Notes: a model not told the origin generated them from the letters alone. Positions 15,097 to 25,071 are shown, counted from the first letter of the stretch. The stretch: 64,000 bases of DNA from Lentisalinibacter orientalis (GCF_040706535.1 NZ_JAPDRJ010000001.1:2046001-2110000), one strand, 5' to 3'. Numbers and translations: made by a program.

Positions 15097-17496
15097 TCAG
15101 AACTCGTAGCCGACCGACACCAGCAGCTCCCGCGGCCGCCCGTACACCTGCTCCACATAGGCGGCCGCGGTGTCGAAGGCCGAGTTGCCGGTGACGAGGT
15201 AGGTCTCGTCGAGGAGGTTCCGTGCCGCGACGGTAATCTCCCAGCGCCCGCCAGCCGGCACGTACGCGAGCGATGCGCTGACGAGATGGAACGCCGACTG
15301 ACGGATCTGCGGGCTGTTCACCGCATCGTGGTACTCGGTGTCCTGCCACGACCAGTCTACGCGCGCGGTCGCCTCGCCCAGTCGCCCGAGCCCCAGCCGC
15401 CGGGACGTGCCTGCGGCCAGGGTCCAGGCGGGGGAGTTCGGCAGCGCATTGTCCAGGCGCACGCCCGAGTCCTGCGCCGGCTGGTTCAGCTGCCGGTATT
15501 CCGTATGCAGGCGACCCGCCGCGAAACCGATCTCCCAGTCGTCGGCCGGGAACCACTCCAGCTCGAGTTCGCCGCCGCGTACCCGGGCCGCGCCGGCGTT
15601 CACGGTCAGGGGATTGAAGGATTCGCGCACGATGATCTGCAGGTCTTCATAGTCGGCATCGAATACCGAGACGTTCACTCGCAGACGGCCGCCGGGCGAC
15701 GACGCCTTCACGCCCGCCTCCAGGCTGTCGACCGTCTCCGGCCGATACGAGCTCGGCGCCCGGTCGGGGGTCGGGCCGACGAAGCGCTGATCGAATCCGC
15801 CGCTCTTGTAGCCCGTGGCGTGGGTCACATAGCCGAGTACGCCGTCGGAGAAACGGTAGCTCAGATCGATGGTGGTATCGGTCGCGTCGAAGTCGAGCTC
15901 GCTCTCGCGCAGGTGGAGGATGCGCTCGCCGGCCGCCAGCGGGCCGGTCGGCGCCAGGTAGAAACCGGCCAGCTCCGGCCAGGTCGGCGGGAAGAAGCCG
16001 GGCGCCGATCCTGCCGAGGCATCGCCGAGGGACAGCTGGTCCGGCAGATACGCCTTGCGGTCTTCCGTGTGTCGGGCGCCCACGGACAGCGCCAGTCGCC
16101 CGGTCAGGTCGAGCGTGCCGTGGGCGAACACCGCCCAGGACCGGTTGTCGTAGTAGCCGCCGCTCTGGATGGCGCCGGTCGGCACCGTCACGTCGACCAG
16201 GTTGAAACCCGACTCGTCGTAGTAGAACAGCCCGAGCACGGCGGACAGGCCGTCGTCCTCGCCCGCGAAGCGCAGCTGCAGCTCCTGGCTGAACTGCTCG
16301 TGCTCGAAGTCGTCGCGGGTGGCGAAGATATTGGCGGGCGTATTGTCGCCGTCCCGGGACGAGAACAGGGTCATCTCGCGATAGCCGGTGGTGGACCTGA
16401 CCCCCCAGCGATCGTCGAGCGACCAGTCGACCGTGAGCGCCGCGCCGCCGCTGTCGAGCTCGGAGGCGACCGGGAAGGTGCCTTCCGAGACGAAAGGTCC
16501 GGGCGCCGAGTCGGCGCCGTAGCATCCCGGCGCGTTACCCGTTACCGCGCCGGGCGGCGGGAAGGTGGGCGGGCCGCTCTCCGGCGTGCCGTCGAACGCC
16601 GGATTGATGACCACGGCGTCGCAGCTCGCCAGGACGGCATTGCCGAAGGTGGCGAACGGCTGCCGGTCGTTGACGCCGCCGGAGAGCACCGGCGCACCGT
16701 TCTCGTCGATGGTCGTGTAATCGACGACGAGCGAGGCGGCGAGGGCGTCGGTCGGCTCCCAGCGTACCGCCCCGCGTGCGGACCAGCGGTCCCGGTCGCC
16801 CGTACGCAGGCCGTCGAACGGCCGCTCCACGTAGCCGTCACGCTGCAGGCGGCCGAGCGCGACGCCGGCGGCCAGTGCGTCGCTCAGGGGCAGGTTGCCG
16901 CGAAATGTCAGGTCGGTCAGGTTGTCGTTGCCCAGCCGCAGACCGACGCGGCCGGCGGTCTCCGTGAACTCCGGCAGCCGGCTGTGAACCTTGATGGCGC
17001 CGCCGATGGAATTGCGCCCGAACAGCGTGCCCTGGGGCCCGCGCAGGACCTCGACCCGCTCGACGTCGATGAGGTCCAGCACGTTACCGGGCGAGCGGCC
17101 GAGGTAGATGCCGTCCACGTACAGCGCGACGCCCGGGTCGGTGACCGGGGTGTAATCCGACTGGCCGATGCCGCGGATGAAGATCTGGCCGACCGAGCTG
17201 GAACCGGAGGAGGGCGCCGCCTTGTCGAACTGCAGGTTCGGCACCACGGCACCCAGCTGGTCCATGGCATGCACCTGCCGCGCCTCGAGTTCGCTGCCGC
17301 TCATGGCGGTGATCGAGATCGGGACCTGCTGCAGATTCTCGGTGCGGCGCCGCGCGGTCACCACGATCTCTTCGATCGGTCGCGAGTCGGGCCCGGCGCC
17401 GCCGGTGTCGTCCGGCGCCGCCACGGCAGCCGGCGCGCCGTGCACCAGCAGGGCGACGGCGGATGCGACCGCTGCGCGGGACGATAGTGGGTTCAT
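15097..17496 (-). CDS. TonB-dependent outer-membrane receptor
   Basis: The protein has 799 residues from an ATG at 17496; an ATG six codons upstream is possible. A signal peptide (SRAAVASAVALLVHGAPAAVAA) is followed by a TonB-box-like IEEIVVTARRR. The plug domain has FIRGIG, VDGIYLGR and VEVLRGPQGTLFGRNSIGGA. The rest is a beta-barrel ending in a C-terminal phenylalanine (VSVGYEF), as needed for outer-membrane insertion. The sequence is closest in style to the large group of receptors for plant- or steroid-like organic compounds, not classical siderophore receptors. The substrate is unknown. It is first in a three-gene unit with menA and a BASS transporter. Confidence 0.88.
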   Translation of the reverse strand: MNPLSSRAAVASAVALLVHGAPAAVAAPDDTGGAGPDSRPIEEIVVTARRRTENLQQVPISITAMSGSELEARQVHAMDQLGAVVPNLQFDKAAPSSGSSSVGQIFIRGIGQSDYTPVTDPGVALYVDGIYLGRSPGNVLDLIDVERVEVLRGPQGTLFGRNSIGGAIKVHSRLPEFTETAGRVGLRLGNDNLTDLTFRGNLPLSDALAAGVALGRLQRDGYVERPFDGLRTGDRDRWSARGAVRWEPTDALAASLVVDYTTIDENGAPVLSGGVNDRQPFATFGNAVLASCDAVVINPAFDGTPESGPPTFPPPGAVTGNAPGCYGADSAPGPFVSEGTFPVASELDSGGAALTVDWSLDDRWGVRSTTGYREMTLFSSRDGDNTPANIFATRDDFEHEQFSQELQLRFAGEDDGLSAVLGLFYYDESGFNLVDVTVPTGAIQSGGYYDNRSWAVFAHGTLDLTGRLALSVGARHTEDRKAYLPDQLSLGDASAGSAPGFFPPTWPELAGFYLAPTGPLAAGERILHLRESELDFDATDTTIDLSYRFSDGVLGYVTHATGYKSGGFDQRFVGPTPDRAPSSYRPETVDSLEAGVKASSPGGRLRVNVSVFDADYEDLQIIVRESFNPLTVNAGAARVRGGELELEWFPADDWEIGFAAGRLHTEYRQLNQPAQDSGVRLDNALPNSPAWTLAAGTSRRLGLGRLGEATARVDWSWQDTEYHDAVNSPQIRQSAFHLVSASLAYVPAGGRWEITVAARNLLDETYLVTGNSAFDTAAAYVEQVYGRPRELLVSVGYEF

Positions 17497-17704
17497 CCGG
17501 TGAAGCCCCGACATTCGAAATCGGCGATACTAACCGCGCGGGCGGGGCGTGTCAGTGGTGACCTCTCCTTATGCGTGACCGGAGGGCGCCGGCCGCGCCG
17601 GCGATCTGCGGCCAGCGGTTCACCCGGATAGATGACAGCGTTGTCAGTTTTTGCCAGACTATCCGGGCCGGGGCGGCCCGACTATCGCACGGGGAGCACA
17701 GAAG

Positions 17705-18103
17705 ATGAGCAAAGCCAGTTCAAGCACGTTATATCCGACTCTTGCCGAAATGGGTGTTGAGAGCCCGAAGCAGATCGCCCGCTACTACATCTCCAGCCTG
17801 AATTATGTCGATGTCCTCAGGGTCACGTACGAGCGCCCGAAGGGCTCGATACTGCCGTCGAGCCGTACCTACAAGTTCCCGCGGGTACAGGAAGACGGAG
17901 AGGGCAAGGCAGCCGGTGTCATGAGAACCCACCCGAAGCTGCGCGCGGCCCTGGAAGAGCTCGACAGCATCATGGCAGCCAAGACCAGCAAAGAGACCAT
18001 CACCCAGGAGATCCTGAACGAGATCGAACTGCTGGAAGAGGACATCGCGATGCGCACCGAGTGCCTTAAGGTGCTGGTCGGCAGGATTCCGCACGCCGAC
18101 TGA
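17705..18103 (+). CDS. DUF3461 family protein
   Basis: The protein has 132 residues from the ATG at 17705, with GGGGAG at about nine bases before it. It matches the DUF3461 pattern: YPTLAEMGVESPKQIARY at the start, VLRVTYERPKGSILPSSRTYKF in the middle, and a helical C-terminus (ILNEIELLEEDI). The family is conserved in gammaproteobacteria and its function is not known. It is soluble with no signal peptide. It is divergent from the TonB receptor gene and convergent with the S9 peptidase gene, separated from the latter by 20 bases. Confidence 0.8.
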   Translation: MSKASSSTLYPTLAEMGVESPKQIARYYISSLNYVDVLRVTYERPKGSILPSSRTYKFPRVQEDGEGKAAGVMRTHPKLRAALEELDSIMAAKTSKETITQEILNEIELLEEDIAMRTECLKVLVGRIPHAD

Positions 18104-18123
18104 GCGTAACGCGACGCGCGGCG

Positions 18124-20079
18124 TCAGTCCCGACCCGCCCCGATCGTCGCCGCCAGGAATCTCTCCAGCGCCTCGAGCATGCGCAGCCGCGCTTCGGCGT
18201 CATACAGGTCATGCCCGCCGGCCTCGAGCCATTCGAACCGCACGTCCTTGTCCAGTCCCCTGAGCCTGTCCGCGAAGCGCTGCGCCTGATCGGGAGGCAC
18301 CACCCGGTCGTCCGCCGTCTGGACGACCAGCACCGGAATATCGATCTCGCCGGCACGGTCATGGGGCGAGACGGCCGCGGCCTTCTCGTCGGACAGGCCG
18401 ATCGACTTCGTCCACTCCCGTCCGCCGATGTAATTGCGGGCTTCCATGATCAGGTGAGGCAGGTCCAGGGCGCCGTTGATGCTGACGGCACAGCGGAAGA
18501 GGTCGGGTGTCCTGATCGCGCCCATCATCGCCGCGTAGCCGCCGTAGGAGCCGCCGACGATGCAGAGTCTCGCGGGGTCCGCGATACCGGCTTCCACCAG
18601 CCAGCGGGTGCCGTCGGTCACGTCGTCCTGCATCAGGCCGCCCCACTGCTGCTCGCCGGCCGCGCGCCAGGCCTCGCCGTAACCGCCGGAGCCGCGGAAA
18701 TTCGGCTCGAAGACGGCATAGCCCCGGCTGGCCAGGAACTGGCGCAGGTAGTCGAAATCCCGGCTCGTCCGGACGTGGGGCCCGCCGTGGGGCAGCACCA
18801 CCGTGGGCAGCGGCTCGTCTCCGGCAGCGTTTGCGGGCCGCGTCAGGTAGGCCGGAATCTCCACCCCGTCCCGGGCCTCGTAGGTCACCGGTTTCATCGG
18901 GCTCAAGGCCTCCGCGGTCAGGCCGGGGCGGGTCTCGGACACGATCGCGATCTGCCCCTTGGCGCGGTCCCACAGATAGTAGATCGTGGGCTGGGTGTCG
19001 GCGGAGGCCGCCAGGATGATCTTCTGCCGGTCTTCGCTGGCCGAGACGATCCGGTTGGTCGTGTCCTTCAGCACCCGGTCCACCGACATCTGCAGCACGC
19101 CGTACTCGTCGTCGAAGTAGTGCACCTCGGGCTCGTGGTGGGTGTAGGTGACGCCGATGGCGCGATCGCCGTTGGGCGCGAGCAGCAGGGAGGACACGTC
19201 CACCTCGGGATGCGCGAACACGGTCTCGGCGATCTCCTGGGTCTCCAGGTCGACGATCTTCAGCGCCTCGAGCCCCTCGTCGGACGGCCCGAAGACATAC
19301 AGGTAGCGCCGATCGGCGGCGAATGCGCCCGGCGTATGCCCGTCGGCCGCCCACGCCAGATCTGCGCTGTCGTGCCATTCGCCGTCGGGCCCCTTGAGGG
19401 AGATCCGGAATCCGGTCAGGTCGTAGCCCCAGCCGGCGGCGATCACGTGCTCGCGGTCCACCTCCCAGTGCTGGATGCCGCGTCGGCCGCCCTGCACGAT
19501 GGAATAGTCGCCGTCACGGATGTCGATCCTGCGGACTTCCGATCGGGCGTCGTGGTTGCCGTCCACCGCCACCAGTATGTGGTGAGGCTCGTCCGGCAGC
19601 CAGCTCACGATGTCGTCCTGGATCTGCGGCGGCGCGAGCTCACGGCTGGCGACGCGGCTGCCCACCGGCACTTCCGTGTCCGGCTTGACGATGAAGGCGA
19701 AGTCCGAGCCGTCGCTGTCGATCGCGGCCAGCCGGGTCTCCTGGGTCTCGACCGTGCGCCGCGCTGCGGCGAAGCCGATGGAAAAGACCAGCCGGTCGTT
19801 ATTCGCCCATTCCACCCAGAGGTAGCGAAAGTCCTGGCCGGCGGGCACGGTCACCAGTCCGCTGCCGTCGAGCCCCTGGATGATCAGGGTCGGCTCGCCG
19901 TCGAGCAGCCGGAAATAGGCGAGCTTGTCTCCGTCCGGTGAGATCCTCGGGTGTTCGATCGCCGGCAGGCGCGCGAATGCCTCGGCGGGGGGCGCGGCGG
20001 GCGACGCCGGAGATTCGTGCAGCGGGTAAACGACAGCCATGAACGTCATGGCTGCGACGGCCTTCATCGATATGCTCAT
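18124..20079 (-). CDS. S9 family prolyl oligopeptidase-type peptidase
   Basis: The protein has 651 residues. The start at 20079 is supported by GGGGGGAT upstream and by a signal peptide (MKAVAAMTFMAVVYPLHESPA), so it is exported to the periplasm. Residues about 40-390 form a beta-propeller-like region (ISPDGDKLAYF and similar blades). The C-terminal alpha/beta hydrolase domain has the nucleophile in GGSYGGY (Ser511), the acid in VVQTADDRVVPP and the base in EAGGHDLYD. These enzymes cut short peptides after proline or act as acylaminoacyl peptidases. It stands alone, convergent with the DUF3461 gene. Confidence 0.85.
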   Translation of the reverse strand: MSISMKAVAAMTFMAVVYPLHESPASPAAPPAEAFARLPAIEHPRISPDGDKLAYFRLLDGEPTLIIQGLDGSGLVTVPAGQDFRYLWVEWANNDRLVFSIGFAAARRTVETQETRLAAIDSDGSDFAFIVKPDTEVPVGSRVASRELAPPQIQDDIVSWLPDEPHHILVAVDGNHDARSEVRRIDIRDGDYSIVQGGRRGIQHWEVDREHVIAAGWGYDLTGFRISLKGPDGEWHDSADLAWAADGHTPGAFAADRRYLYVFGPSDEGLEALKIVDLETQEIAETVFAHPEVDVSSLLLAPNGDRAIGVTYTHHEPEVHYFDDEYGVLQMSVDRVLKDTTNRIVSASEDRQKIILAASADTQPTIYYLWDRAKGQIAIVSETRPGLTAEALSPMKPVTYEARDGVEIPAYLTRPANAAGDEPLPTVVLPHGGPHVRTSRDFDYLRQFLASRGYAVFEPNFRGSGGYGEAWRAAGEQQWGGLMQDDVTDGTRWLVEAGIADPARLCIVGGSYGGYAAMMGAIRTPDLFRCAVSINGALDLPHLIMEARNYIGGREWTKSIGLSDEKAAAVSPHDRAGEIDIPVLVVQTADDRVVPPDQAQRFADRLRGLDKDVRFEWLEAGGHDLYDAEARLRMLEALERFLAATIGAGRD

Positions 20080-20158
20080 TGTGATCCCCCCGGTCGACGC
20101 GTCCCTGTCCGATCTTCTGGATACCAGATTCGGGCCCCGCTGGTAAACTCGCCGGACC

Positions 20159-20512
20159 ATGAAGCGCAATGAATTCGAAGGCGTGGTCCGCGAGGCCATC
20201 GACGGTCTGCCCGACTGGGTGCGCGACGCCCTGCACAACATCGACGTGATGGTGATGGACGAGGCGGACGAGGAGCTGGACCCGGAGGGCGGCGGGCTGC
20301 TCGGCCTGTACGTCGGCATCCCTCTCACCGAGCGCAGCGTCGAAGACGTGGCGGAGCTGCCGGACATCGTCTACATCTTCCGCAACCCCCATCTGGAGAT
20401 GGGCCTGCCGCGCGACGAGCTGCTGATGGAGATCCGCAAGACCCTGCTGCACGAGATCGCCCACTACTTCGGCATCGACGACGATCACCTGGACGAGATC
20501 GGTTATGCCTGA
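20159..20512 (+). CDS. Zincin-like metallopeptidase family protein
   Basis: The protein has 117 residues and is of the DUF1025/zincin-like family. The metal site is visible near the end: LHEIAHYFGIDDDHLDEIGY holds HExxH and a downstream acidic-histidine segment as in this group. No signal peptide is present, so it is cytoplasmic. The family is widespread in bacteria with an uncertain substrate. It is divergent from the S9 peptidase gene and lies 12 bases before the sulfotransferase gene, with which it may be co-transcribed. Confidence 0.85.
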   Translation: MKRNEFEGVVREAIDGLPDWVRDALHNIDVMVMDEADEELDPEGGGLLGLYVGIPLTERSVEDVAELPDIVYIFRNPHLEMGLPRDELLMEIRKTLLHEIAHYFGIDDDHLDEIGYA

Positions 20513-20524
20513 CCGTCGCCGTCC

Positions 20525-21430
20525 ATGACGCTTCCGCCCCGCGGCCGGCGGGCCCGGACCTTCGAGGAGTTCGCCGCCGCGCTGGAGACGCTGGTCAGCG
20601 ACCAGGGCGTCGCCCGGGGCATGGCCTTTCGGCCGCGGCCGGACGACGTGATCATCACGCCCTTCGCCAAGTCCGGCACCACCTGGCTGCAGCAGATCGT
20701 CCACACGCTGCGCACCGGCGGCGACGAGGACTTCGACGACATCTCGGCGGTGGTGCCCTGGATCGAAACGGCTCACGACGTCGGCATCGACCTGGATGCC
20801 GCCCAGCGCGCGGAGCCCCGCGCGTTCAAGAGCCACCTGCCGGCCGACCGCGTGCCGGCCGGCGCCCGCTACATCGTCAGCGTGCGCAATCCCGGCGACG
20901 CGCTGGTCTCCATGTACCACTTCATGGAGGGCTGGTTCTTCGAGCCCGGCACGATCGACATGGAGACCTTCGCCCGTGGCAAGTTCCTGCCGCGCGGCGA
21001 GGGGCGGGACTACTGGCATCATCTCGCCTCCTGGTGGCCGAGGCGCGACGACGGCGACGTACTGCTGCTCTGCTACGAGGGCATGCGGGCGGATCGAGCC
21101 GGCACCGTCCGGCGTATCGCGGAGTTCATTGGCGTCGCCCTCGACGATGCGTTGCTGGACCTCACCCTCGAGCGCTCGTCCATGGAGTACATGCTGGCCC
21201 ACCGCCACCGCTACGACGACCGTCTGATGCGCGAACTGAGCGAACGCCGCATCGGGCTGCCCGAGGGCAGCGACTCCGCCAAGGTGCGCCGGGGAGAGAC
21301 CGGCGCCCACAAGCGCGAGCTGACACCGGCGATCGAAGGCGAACTGGCGCGGAGCTGGGCGGAGGAGATTACGGCCCGCTGCGGGCTCGCGGACTACGAT
21401 GCTTTCGTGAATGCGATGACGGTCCGCTAG
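20525..21430 (+). CDS. Sulfotransferase (PAPS-dependent, eukaryote-like)
   Basis: The protein has 301 residues. It shows the three PAPS-binding signatures of the Sulfotransfer_1 family: PFAKSGTTW (46-54, Lys49) for the 5' phosphosulfate, YIVSVRNPGDALVSMYHFM for the 3' phosphate, and VRRGETGAHK near the C-terminus in place of RKGxxGDWK. Such cytosolic enzymes transfer sulfate to hydroxyl or amine groups of small molecules. The acceptor cannot be predicted. It follows the zincin-like gene closely and precedes the end of an AraC regulator gene on the other strand. Confidence 0.85.
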   Translation: MTLPPRGRRARTFEEFAAALETLVSDQGVARGMAFRPRPDDVIITPFAKSGTTWLQQIVHTLRTGGDEDFDDISAVVPWIETAHDVGIDLDAAQRAEPRAFKSHLPADRVPAGARYIVSVRNPGDALVSMYHFMEGWFFEPGTIDMETFARGKFLPRGEGRDYWHHLASWWPRRDDGDVLLLCYEGMRADRAGTVRRIAEFIGVALDDALLDLTLERSSMEYMLAHRHRYDDRLMRELSERRIGLPEGSDSAKVRRGETGAHKRELTPAIEGELARSWAEEITARCGLADYDAFVNAMTVR

Positions 21431-21454
21431 GCTTGGCGGCGCTGGGCGCCCGAC

Positions 21455-22417
21455 TCAGCTGTTTCGTCGCACGCGTGGCCGGATATCGCTGGGTCGTTCA
21501 CCGTAGTGCTGCTTGAAGCGACGACAGAAGTGGGCGGGATCGCCGAACCCCCAGTCGAGCGCTATCTCGGCAATGGTGCGGTGGGTCATTGAGGGGTTCA
21601 TGAGATCGCGACGGCAACGCTCGAGGCGTTCTTCCTGAATATAACGGGACACCGTCCTGCCCGTCGAGCGGAACAGCCAATGCAAATACCTTTTCGAGAT
21701 CTTGTTGGCGGCGGCGATCGCGGTCACCGACAGGTCCGGCTTGTCGAGATTCCGCTCAATGAACGCCTCGACGCCTCGTAACTGGATCTGTCGCAGCGAG
21801 ACGTCCCGGTGTTCCGGCTGTCCGGAAGCAATCGTCCCGACCAGAAGGGCCATGGTTGCCTCCGAGAGAGCATCGCTGTCCACCTGGCAGTCGCTGAAGT
21901 CGGAACTCGCAAGAGACAGCACGTACGACTTTAGTAGCGTCCCCATTGGCGATTCCGCAGGAATCCGGCGTGGGATACTATGCCATCCGCGGGGCAGCCA
22001 GCGCTGCAGACTGCTGAGCGGCAGGATGACCGAGATCTTGTGGAGATCTTTCCGGACATCGAAGGACATCGGTCGTGTGCTGTCCCAGATCATTATGTCC
22101 CCTGCGCCCAGCAGGTAGTCGTTTCCGCTGAAGTGGATATGTTCCTCGCCGGCCAGCGTCAGCTGGATGGCGAGGATTTCCTGCTCGTTGCGGGAGATAT
22201 CTCCGCGTCCTCTCTGGCCTCCGCACGGATCGCACAAGCAGTCGGCGACGCTGAACTGCCCGAAGTTCTTGATAGTAATTGCGGCTGAGAATTCCTTGCC
22301 ACGGAATACTGGCACGTTCCAGGAGCCGTAGGTCTGATTCAGGACATCCACCCACGCGTCGTAACGCTCGCCCGACGAATGCTCGTCGACGCTCCAGCTG
22401 ACGGTCTCAGGACTCAT
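21455..22417 (-). CDS. AraC-family transcriptional regulator
   Basis: The protein has 320 residues. The N-terminal 180 residues resemble the AraC_binding_2 (cupin-like) sensor domain, including the pattern of FeaR/NphR-type regulators (ILAIQLTLAGEEHIHFSGN, GAGDIMIWDSTRPM). The C-terminal 100 residues hold two helix-turn-helix motifs (SVTAIAAANKISKRYLHWLF and TIAEIALDWGFGDPAHFCRRF). It is divergent from the TonB receptor gene at 22789 with 371 bases between, and most likely controls that receptor and the glyoxalase and cupin genes behind it in response to an organic inducer. The inducer is not known. Confidence 0.85.
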   Translation of the reverse strand: MSPETVSWSVDEHSSGERYDAWVDVLNQTYGSWNVPVFRGKEFSAAITIKNFGQFSVADCLCDPCGGQRGRGDISRNEQEILAIQLTLAGEEHIHFSGNDYLLGAGDIMIWDSTRPMSFDVRKDLHKISVILPLSSLQRWLPRGWHSIPRRIPAESPMGTLLKSYVLSLASSDFSDCQVDSDALSEATMALLVGTIASGQPEHRDVSLRQIQLRGVEAFIERNLDKPDLSVTAIAAANKISKRYLHWLFRSTGRTVSRYIQEERLERCRRDLMNPSMTHRTIAEIALDWGFGDPAHFCRRFKQHYGERPSDIRPRVRRNS

Positions 22418-22788
22418 GGTTCCTCTCCCCCCGGGGTAACCGCTATCCCGTACGCCGATAAAGCGAAGTGAGACTTCCCCGTAGAACCGGGTTAACCGTC
22501 CATCGCTTTAACAGGCTGTCTAACTCTATGAAATATTTGACGAAAAATCCCTGATTTCGTCTTCAACGCTTCGAGTATACATCAGGGCCTGTGGAAAATA
22601 CGTATGCGTTTGCGCTCTCGGTCAAGTGCGCCTGCTCGCAGAGGCAACCGGCGCCAGCCGTATCTCCGCTAATGTGCTGAGAAGCATTTGCGAAAGCGAA
22701 CGAGAATCAAGAGGGCGCGGCCATGGGCTGTTTGCGTATCCGCAACGCCGCGCTCGCGGCCAGTTTCGCGGCGGCAGGAGGGGGAGAA
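22418..22788. promoter_or_regulatory. Divergent control region between AraC regulator and TonB receptor
   Basis: This 371-base stretch has no gene. Its left half is richer in A+T than the surroundings (22500-22600), which fits promoters facing both ways. TTGACG at about 22538 and TATACA at about 22578 are seen but are too far apart to be one promoter. The forward gene has a very strong ribosome-binding site, AGGAGGGGGAG, just before 22789. No clear AraC half-site repeat could be fixed by eye. Confidence 0.4.
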
Positions 22789-25071
22789 ATGAACGGATTG
22801 ATGCTTGGCTATAACAGTGCGGGAGAATGCTGCATCCGGCGGTCTGCACAAAGTGGATTCGACCGCAAACCGGCGAGTGTTGTGGCGCTGATTGTCGTCG
22901 GGGCGCTCGCTTCGACATTGCCGGTCAGCGAATCTGCGGTCGCGCAGGAGGGTGCGGTCATCGACGAGATCAAGGTGACCGCGCGCAAGCGTGAGGAAAG
23001 CCTGCTGGAGGTGCCCGAGACGGTTACCGCCTTTTCGGAACAGCAGATCGAGCGTGCGAGTATCGACGATCTCGGCGATATCGGTCTTCTGGTTCCCAAT
23101 CTGTACATGACCCGCCGCCTGGACGGGTTCCCGAACGTCTCGGTGCGCGGTATGGGTGCGTTCGGAAATACGCAGGGCGTGGGCTTCTATCTGGACGATG
23201 TGCAACTTTTTTCGGACGCCTCATCCCGTTTCGGTGATCTGGAAAGGATCGAGGTCCTGAAAGGTCCTCAGGGCATTCTCTACGGCGGTTCGAATATCGG
23301 CGGGGCAATCAAATTCGTATCGACACGGCCGGATCCGAGTGCATTTGGCGGCAGCGCCAAACTCCGGGCCGGGGAAGACAGCTATTTCGACGGGTCGGTT
23401 CAGCTTAATGTACCGCTTGGCGACGGCTGGGCGGCCAGATTCTTCGGATTCTCCATGACTGATGATTCCTATCTGGTCAACCCTGATACGGCGCTCTTGT
23501 CCGGCGACGTGATCCCGAGCGATCCCGATGTCGGCAAGACGGAGGAGTCCGGGGCGCGCCTCACCCTTTCCGGGTCCCTGACCGATCGCCTGTCGCTGTA
23601 TGCGACGGCTCGCTACAACACGCTCGACGGCCCCAACAATGTCTGGATACGCGAACTGGACGGAGACCTGGAGCATTCGAACGTCGTCGATACCAGCTTC
23701 AACCCCCGGCACGATCGCGACACCGTCGGTCTCAGTCTCGAGCTCACCTACCAGCTGGACTCGATAGCGATCACGTCTATCAGCTCGTACACCAACACGG
23801 ACTCGAAGCGTGAGACCGATCTCGATATCTCCAACGAGTTCATACTCGATCTGTTCAGGCCGCAAGAGCTGGATGTGGTCACGCAGGAGTTGCGCTTCAG
23901 CTCGACGGGCGATGGCGCGCTGCAGTGGCAGGCTGGTGTCTATGCCCTGAACTACGATCGTGATCTCGACGGGGAGTTGCTCGTCCGCGGCGGTTTCTGC
24001 TTCCTCGATCCGGGCGTCTGCGATCCGCTGCCCGGGCCTGAAGCGGCTGAGCTTCTGGTAGCGCTGCCTTTCGAATTCAGCCGGCGCGAGCGCGAGCAGC
24101 GTGCCGCATTCGCCAACTTCCAATACGAGCTCTCGGAGCAGTTCGAGTTCAGTGCCGGCGTTCGTCTTGACCGATGGGAAAGCAGCCGCCGGAATCTCGA
24201 CAGCGGACTGTCTGGCAGCCAGTCGGAGACTGAAGTGCTGGGCCGCGCCTCGCTCGCCTGGTTCCCGAATCCGGGGCAAACGATGGTCTACGGCACGATC
24301 TCCCAAGGCTTCGAGCCCGGTGATTTCAACCTGACGAATTTCGCGGGCGAGGACACGCTGTTCGGCTACGGGCCGGAAGAAGCGACCCAGTTCGAACTCG
24401 GATACAAGGACAGGCTTGCGAATGATCGGATCGCATTATCGCTGGCCGCCTTCTACATCGACTACAAGGACCGTCAGTTCGAACTCCAGGCGAGCGATCC
24501 CACGGGCGGTTTCGTCGAGGGCATCATCAATGCCGGTGATTCGACGCAGTGGGGCTTCGAGGGTGACCTCCAGTGGTACCTAGGCGATGCCTGGACCGCA
24601 TCATTGGGGTTCGGATACGTCAATGCGGAATGGGACGACGGGACGGTTTCGCCCGTCTCCGGAGCGGATCTGTCGGGGGAGACGCCACCGAATACGGCCG
24701 ACTGGAGTCTGACGGCCGCTCTGGATTACAGCCGGGACCTCTCGGCGGAAAGCCGAATGTTCGGTCGTGTGCAGCTCCGCTACAAATCCGATTCTGCAAC
24801 GAACTCCCAGTTCTTCGACGTCCCGGGGGATGCATTCCCTGCCTGGGATAACCCCAGCTTTACGGTCGTAGACGTCACGGCAGGCATGGAGTGGCGCGAC
24901 TGGACCTTCGATATTTACGTCGAGAATCTCTTCGATGAGGAGTACTACATCGACGTGCAGGAGTTTCCGAACTTCGCGGGATCATCGCTGCCCACCGCTC
25001 AGGGGTCTGTCGTGATCGGAACGCTGGAGCAACCGCGACGGGTTGTCGTGTCGGCACGTTACGCGTTCTGA
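22789..25071 (+). CDS. TonB-dependent receptor, AraC-linked
   Basis: The protein has 760 residues. The start at 22789 is fixed by AGGAGGGGGAG five to fifteen bases upstream. A long N-terminus leads into a signal-like segment (VVALIVVGALASTLPVSESAVAQ), then a TonB box (IDEIKVTARKREES), a plug with VSVRGMGAFG, FYLDDVQLF and IEVLKGPQGILYGGSNIGGA, and a beta-barrel ending in phenylalanine (VSARYAF). It belongs to the same broad receptor class as the one at 15097 but is not a recent duplicate. With the divergent AraC gene and the two downstream enzymes it probably forms an uptake and breakdown unit for one organic compound. Confidence 0.88.
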   Translation: MNGLMLGYNSAGECCIRRSAQSGFDRKPASVVALIVVGALASTLPVSESAVAQEGAVIDEIKVTARKREESLLEVPETVTAFSEQQIERASIDDLGDIGLLVPNLYMTRRLDGFPNVSVRGMGAFGNTQGVGFYLDDVQLFSDASSRFGDLERIEVLKGPQGILYGGSNIGGAIKFVSTRPDPSAFGGSAKLRAGEDSYFDGSVQLNVPLGDGWAARFFGFSMTDDSYLVNPDTALLSGDVIPSDPDVGKTEESGARLTLSGSLTDRLSLYATARYNTLDGPNNVWIRELDGDLEHSNVVDTSFNPRHDRDTVGLSLELTYQLDSIAITSISSYTNTDSKRETDLDISNEFILDLFRPQELDVVTQELRFSSTGDGALQWQAGVYALNYDRDLDGELLVRGGFCFLDPGVCDPLPGPEAAELLVALPFEFSRREREQRAAFANFQYELSEQFEFSAGVRLDRWESSRRNLDSGLSGSQSETEVLGRASLAWFPNPGQTMVYGTISQGFEPGDFNLTNFAGEDTLFGYGPEEATQFELGYKDRLANDRIALSLAAFYIDYKDRQFELQASDPTGGFVEGIINAGDSTQWGFEGDLQWYLGDAWTASLGFGYVNAEWDDGTVSPVSGADLSGETPPNTADWSLTAALDYSRDLSAESRMFGRVQLRYKSDSATNSQFFDVPGDAFPAWDNPSFTVVDVTAGMEWRDWTFDIYVENLFDEEYYIDVQEFPNFAGSSLPTAQGSVVIGTLEQPRRVVVSARYAF

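Noticed and set aside
14236..17487. A 1083-codon open frame on the plus strand
   Set aside because: It runs antisense to menA and the TonB receptor, is extremely rich in Arg, Gln and His, and has no motif. It is a side effect of high G+C with strong third-position bias.
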